Shown here: in pieces, positions 4,914-6,145 of the stretch
Layout of the letters: each line of letters starts with the position of its first letter
How positions within the stretch are numbered: position 1 is the first letter of the stretch
NCBI GenBank assembly: GCA_022448765.1
Contig: JAKUTI010000158.1
Location: 1 to 6,145 of the forward strand
Reading direction: 5' to 3'
Source of the DNA: Pseudomonadales bacterium
GTDB taxonomy: Bacteria > Pseudomonadota > Gammaproteobacteria > Pseudomonadales > Azotimanducaceae
Length of the DNA: 6,145 bases
Notes under the pieces: generated by a model
Databases searched by the model: none
Told to the model about the DNA's origin: nothing
Seen by the model: the letters and a program-made list of their open reading frames with translations, nothing else
Translations under genes and position numbers: made by a program

Positions 4914-5318
4914 ATGGATTTGGTGAAACCTTTTCCGCGGCCTTCCCCCACAACTCGACCGTTTTGGGACGGCCTCAACGAGTGTGAAGTCCAAATCCAA
5001 CGTTGCGAGGGGTGTGATTCTTGGGTGTTTTATCCGCGCACGCGTTGCCCATCTTGTTTGAGCGATCAACTCGTATGGCGAAAGGTGTCAGGTTTGGGGG
5101 TTCTCTATACCTATACCCTGGCGCGTCAGCCGACTGCCCCGCACTTTGCCAAGGAGACGCCACAACAGCTGGCCGTGGTCGAATTGGACGAGGGCGTCCG
5201 AATGACATCGACACTGGTGAATGTGGAACCCTCGGACATTGTCATCGGTATGCGGTTGCGACCTTATTTTGACCACGTGACCGATACGTTAACGCTGCTG
5301 CGTTATCAACCCGGTTGA
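4914..5318 (+). CDS. Zn-ribbon OB-fold (DUF35) protein, partner of the thiolase-like protein
   Basis: This 134-residue protein has the standard DUF35 layout. An N-terminal helix ends in RPFWDGLNECE (15-25). A rubredoxin-like zinc ribbon follows, with Cys31, Cys34, Cys45 and Cys48 (CEGCDSW and PRTRCPSC, all four ligands present). The OB-fold starts near residue 55 (SGLGVLYTYTLARQP, 59-73). The family binds CoA thioesters and forms complexes with thiolase-fold proteins, as in archaeal thiolase/HMG-CoA synthase and the ChsH2 DUF35 domain with Ltp2. Here it follows the thiolase-like gene after 3 bp, so the two almost certainly form one complex. Length is normal and nothing appears truncated. Confidence 0.9.
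   Translation: MDLVKPFPRPSPTTRPFWDGLNECEVQIQRCEGCDSWVFYPRTRCPSCLSDQLVWRKVSGLGVLYTYTLARQPTAPHFAKETPQQLAVVELDEGVRMTSTLVNVEPSDIVIGMRLRPYFDHVTDTLTLLRYQPG
5306..5318. repeat. Short palindrome over the DUF35 stop codon
   Basis: TCAACC-C-GGTTGA is symmetric over 13 bp, with the right arm ending in the TGA stop. It lies at the junction of convergent genes, but the stem is short (about 5 bp with a 3-base loop in RNA) and no T-run follows, so it is at most a weak termination signal. The 34-bp spacer to the opposing gene also holds TTCG-AATG-CGAA followed by TTT (5340-5354), equally weak. Confidence 0.25.
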
Positions 5319-5352
5319 ATACGATAGGGACCCGTTAGGTTCGAATGCGAAT

Positions 5353-6145
5353 TTAATCCCAAAGTTCGAAAAACTCTTCAAAGGCTTTGAATTGTCCACC
5401 CTCAACCGCCGACGGCACAATGATGGGCGTTTTGATCCCGGCGTCAAACCATGCCTCTATTCCGTCCCTGACATCGGTCGCCGTGCCGAATAAGGTCGTG
5501 TCGGCAAGCCAACGATCAGACAGACAAGAAGTAACCCTATCGAAGTCCCCTTCATTAACCGCAGCTTCCACAGCTTCCATTTCTTCCTCATAACCGGCTT
5601 CTTTCCAATAGTTGCGGTAATTTGGGAGCATCGCATAGCTGGTTAGCGTACGGCGGTTTACAGCTTTGGCGGCCTCGACGTCGTCGTGAATGCATGTCGG
5701 AATCATATTGCCGATAAAGAAATCGACATTGGAACGATTTTGATCACTGACGACCGCCAGCGAACTTTCCATATGCGAGCGAGCGCCGTTCGCAAATACC
5801 ATTCCATTGGCGATGTTCTCCGACAGTTGAATCATTTTTTTCCGCAAGGTTGCAAAGATGATTGGAGGTAGTTCGCCGGCCCGCGGCACCGCGCGAAGGT
5901 CTTCAACAAAGCTTCGCATATCAGCCAGAGGCTTGCCCTGTTTGATTCCCAATCGGTTCATTGCGGGTTCGTGGCTTACGCCAACGCCAAAGTCGAATCG
6001 TCCGCCCGATACTTCGTGGATGAAACTTGCCATGTGGGCAAATTCTTGGACGTTGCGGGTGTAGATTGGCTGGATGCTTGTGCCGAATCGAATCTCTGAC
6101 GTCGTGAACGCGAGAGCTTCACATAATGCTAGGCCGTCAGAGAGA
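5353..6145 (-). CDS. Luciferase-like (LLM) flavin/F420-dependent oxidoreductase, 5'-truncated
   Basis: The minus-strand frame stays open to the right edge, adding 37 residues before the internal ATG at 6033, so the real start is outside the window. About 263 of a likely 310-340 residues are visible. The edge sequence (DGLALCEALAFTT, then EIRFGTSIQPIYTRN) and EVSGGRFDFGVGVSHEP after it are hallmark segments of the bacterial luciferase/F420-dependent reductase TIM barrel. Near the C-terminus, LFGTATDVRDGIEAWFDAG and TPIIVPSA are also typical of the family. Members use FMNH2 or F420 to oxidise or reduce small organic substrates; cofactor and substrate cannot be decided here. It converges on the DUF35 gene with 34 bp between stop codons, so it belongs to a separate transcript, though similar enzymes often sit among acyl-CoA catabolic genes. 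Confidence 0.87.
   Translation of the reverse strand, partial: LSDGLALCEALAFTTSEIRFGTSIQPIYTRNVQEFAHMASFIHEVSGGRFDFGVGVSHEPAMNRLGIKQGKPLADMRSFVEDLRAVPRAGELPPIIFATLRKKMIQLSENIANGMVFANGARSHMESSLAVVSDQNRSNVDFFIGNMIPTCIHDDVEAAKAVNRRTLTSYAMLPNYRNYWKEAGYEEEMEAVEAAVNEGDFDRVTSCLSDRWLADTTLFGTATDVRDGIEAWFDAGIKTPIIVPSAVEGGQFKAFEEFFELWD

Overview
The window looks like part of the chromosome of a proteobacterium, most likely a gammaproteobacterium. The main clue is a LysR-family protein that follows the enterobacterial methionine regulator MetR nearly end to end. Base composition is moderate (a little over half G+C by eye). There are no RNA genes, transposases, phage genes or CRISPR repeats, so this is ordinary chromosomal DNA rather than a mobile island. 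The left and right edges each cut through a gene.

Left part (1-2559, plus strand): the 3' part of a biotin-dependent acyl-CoA carboxylase carboxyltransferase (beta) subunit is followed by a 122-bp gap with two hairpins, a candidate promoter and two MetR-like dyads. Then comes metR, transcribed in the same direction.

Middle part (2571-3374, minus strand): a pyridoxamine-phosphate-oxidase-like flavoprotein converges on metR with an 11-bp gap. Directly upstream of it is a 55-residue membrane microprotein in the same frame. The two are separated by one TGA, 18 sense codons and an 8-bp perfect inverted repeat. To the right is a 336-bp gene-free region (3375-3710) with several inverted repeats and a candidate promoter on each strand.

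Right part (3711-6145): a plus-strand pair encodes a thiolase-fold protein lacking both thiolase cysteines and a zinc-ribbon/OB-fold DUF35 protein, arranged as in two-component Ltp2/ChsH2-type CoA-thioester enzymes. It converges on a minus-strand luciferase-like flavin-dependent oxidoreductase that runs off the right edge.

Carboxylase, thiolase/DUF35 and luciferase-like oxidoreductase together suggest acyl-CoA catabolism of an unusual carbon skeleton (steroid, terpenoid or branched acid), but the substrate cannot be read from the sequence. The least routine elements are the membrane microprotein/flavoprotein junction with alternative base-pairing, and the paired MetR-like dyads 31 bp apart, one of which overlaps the metR start codon.
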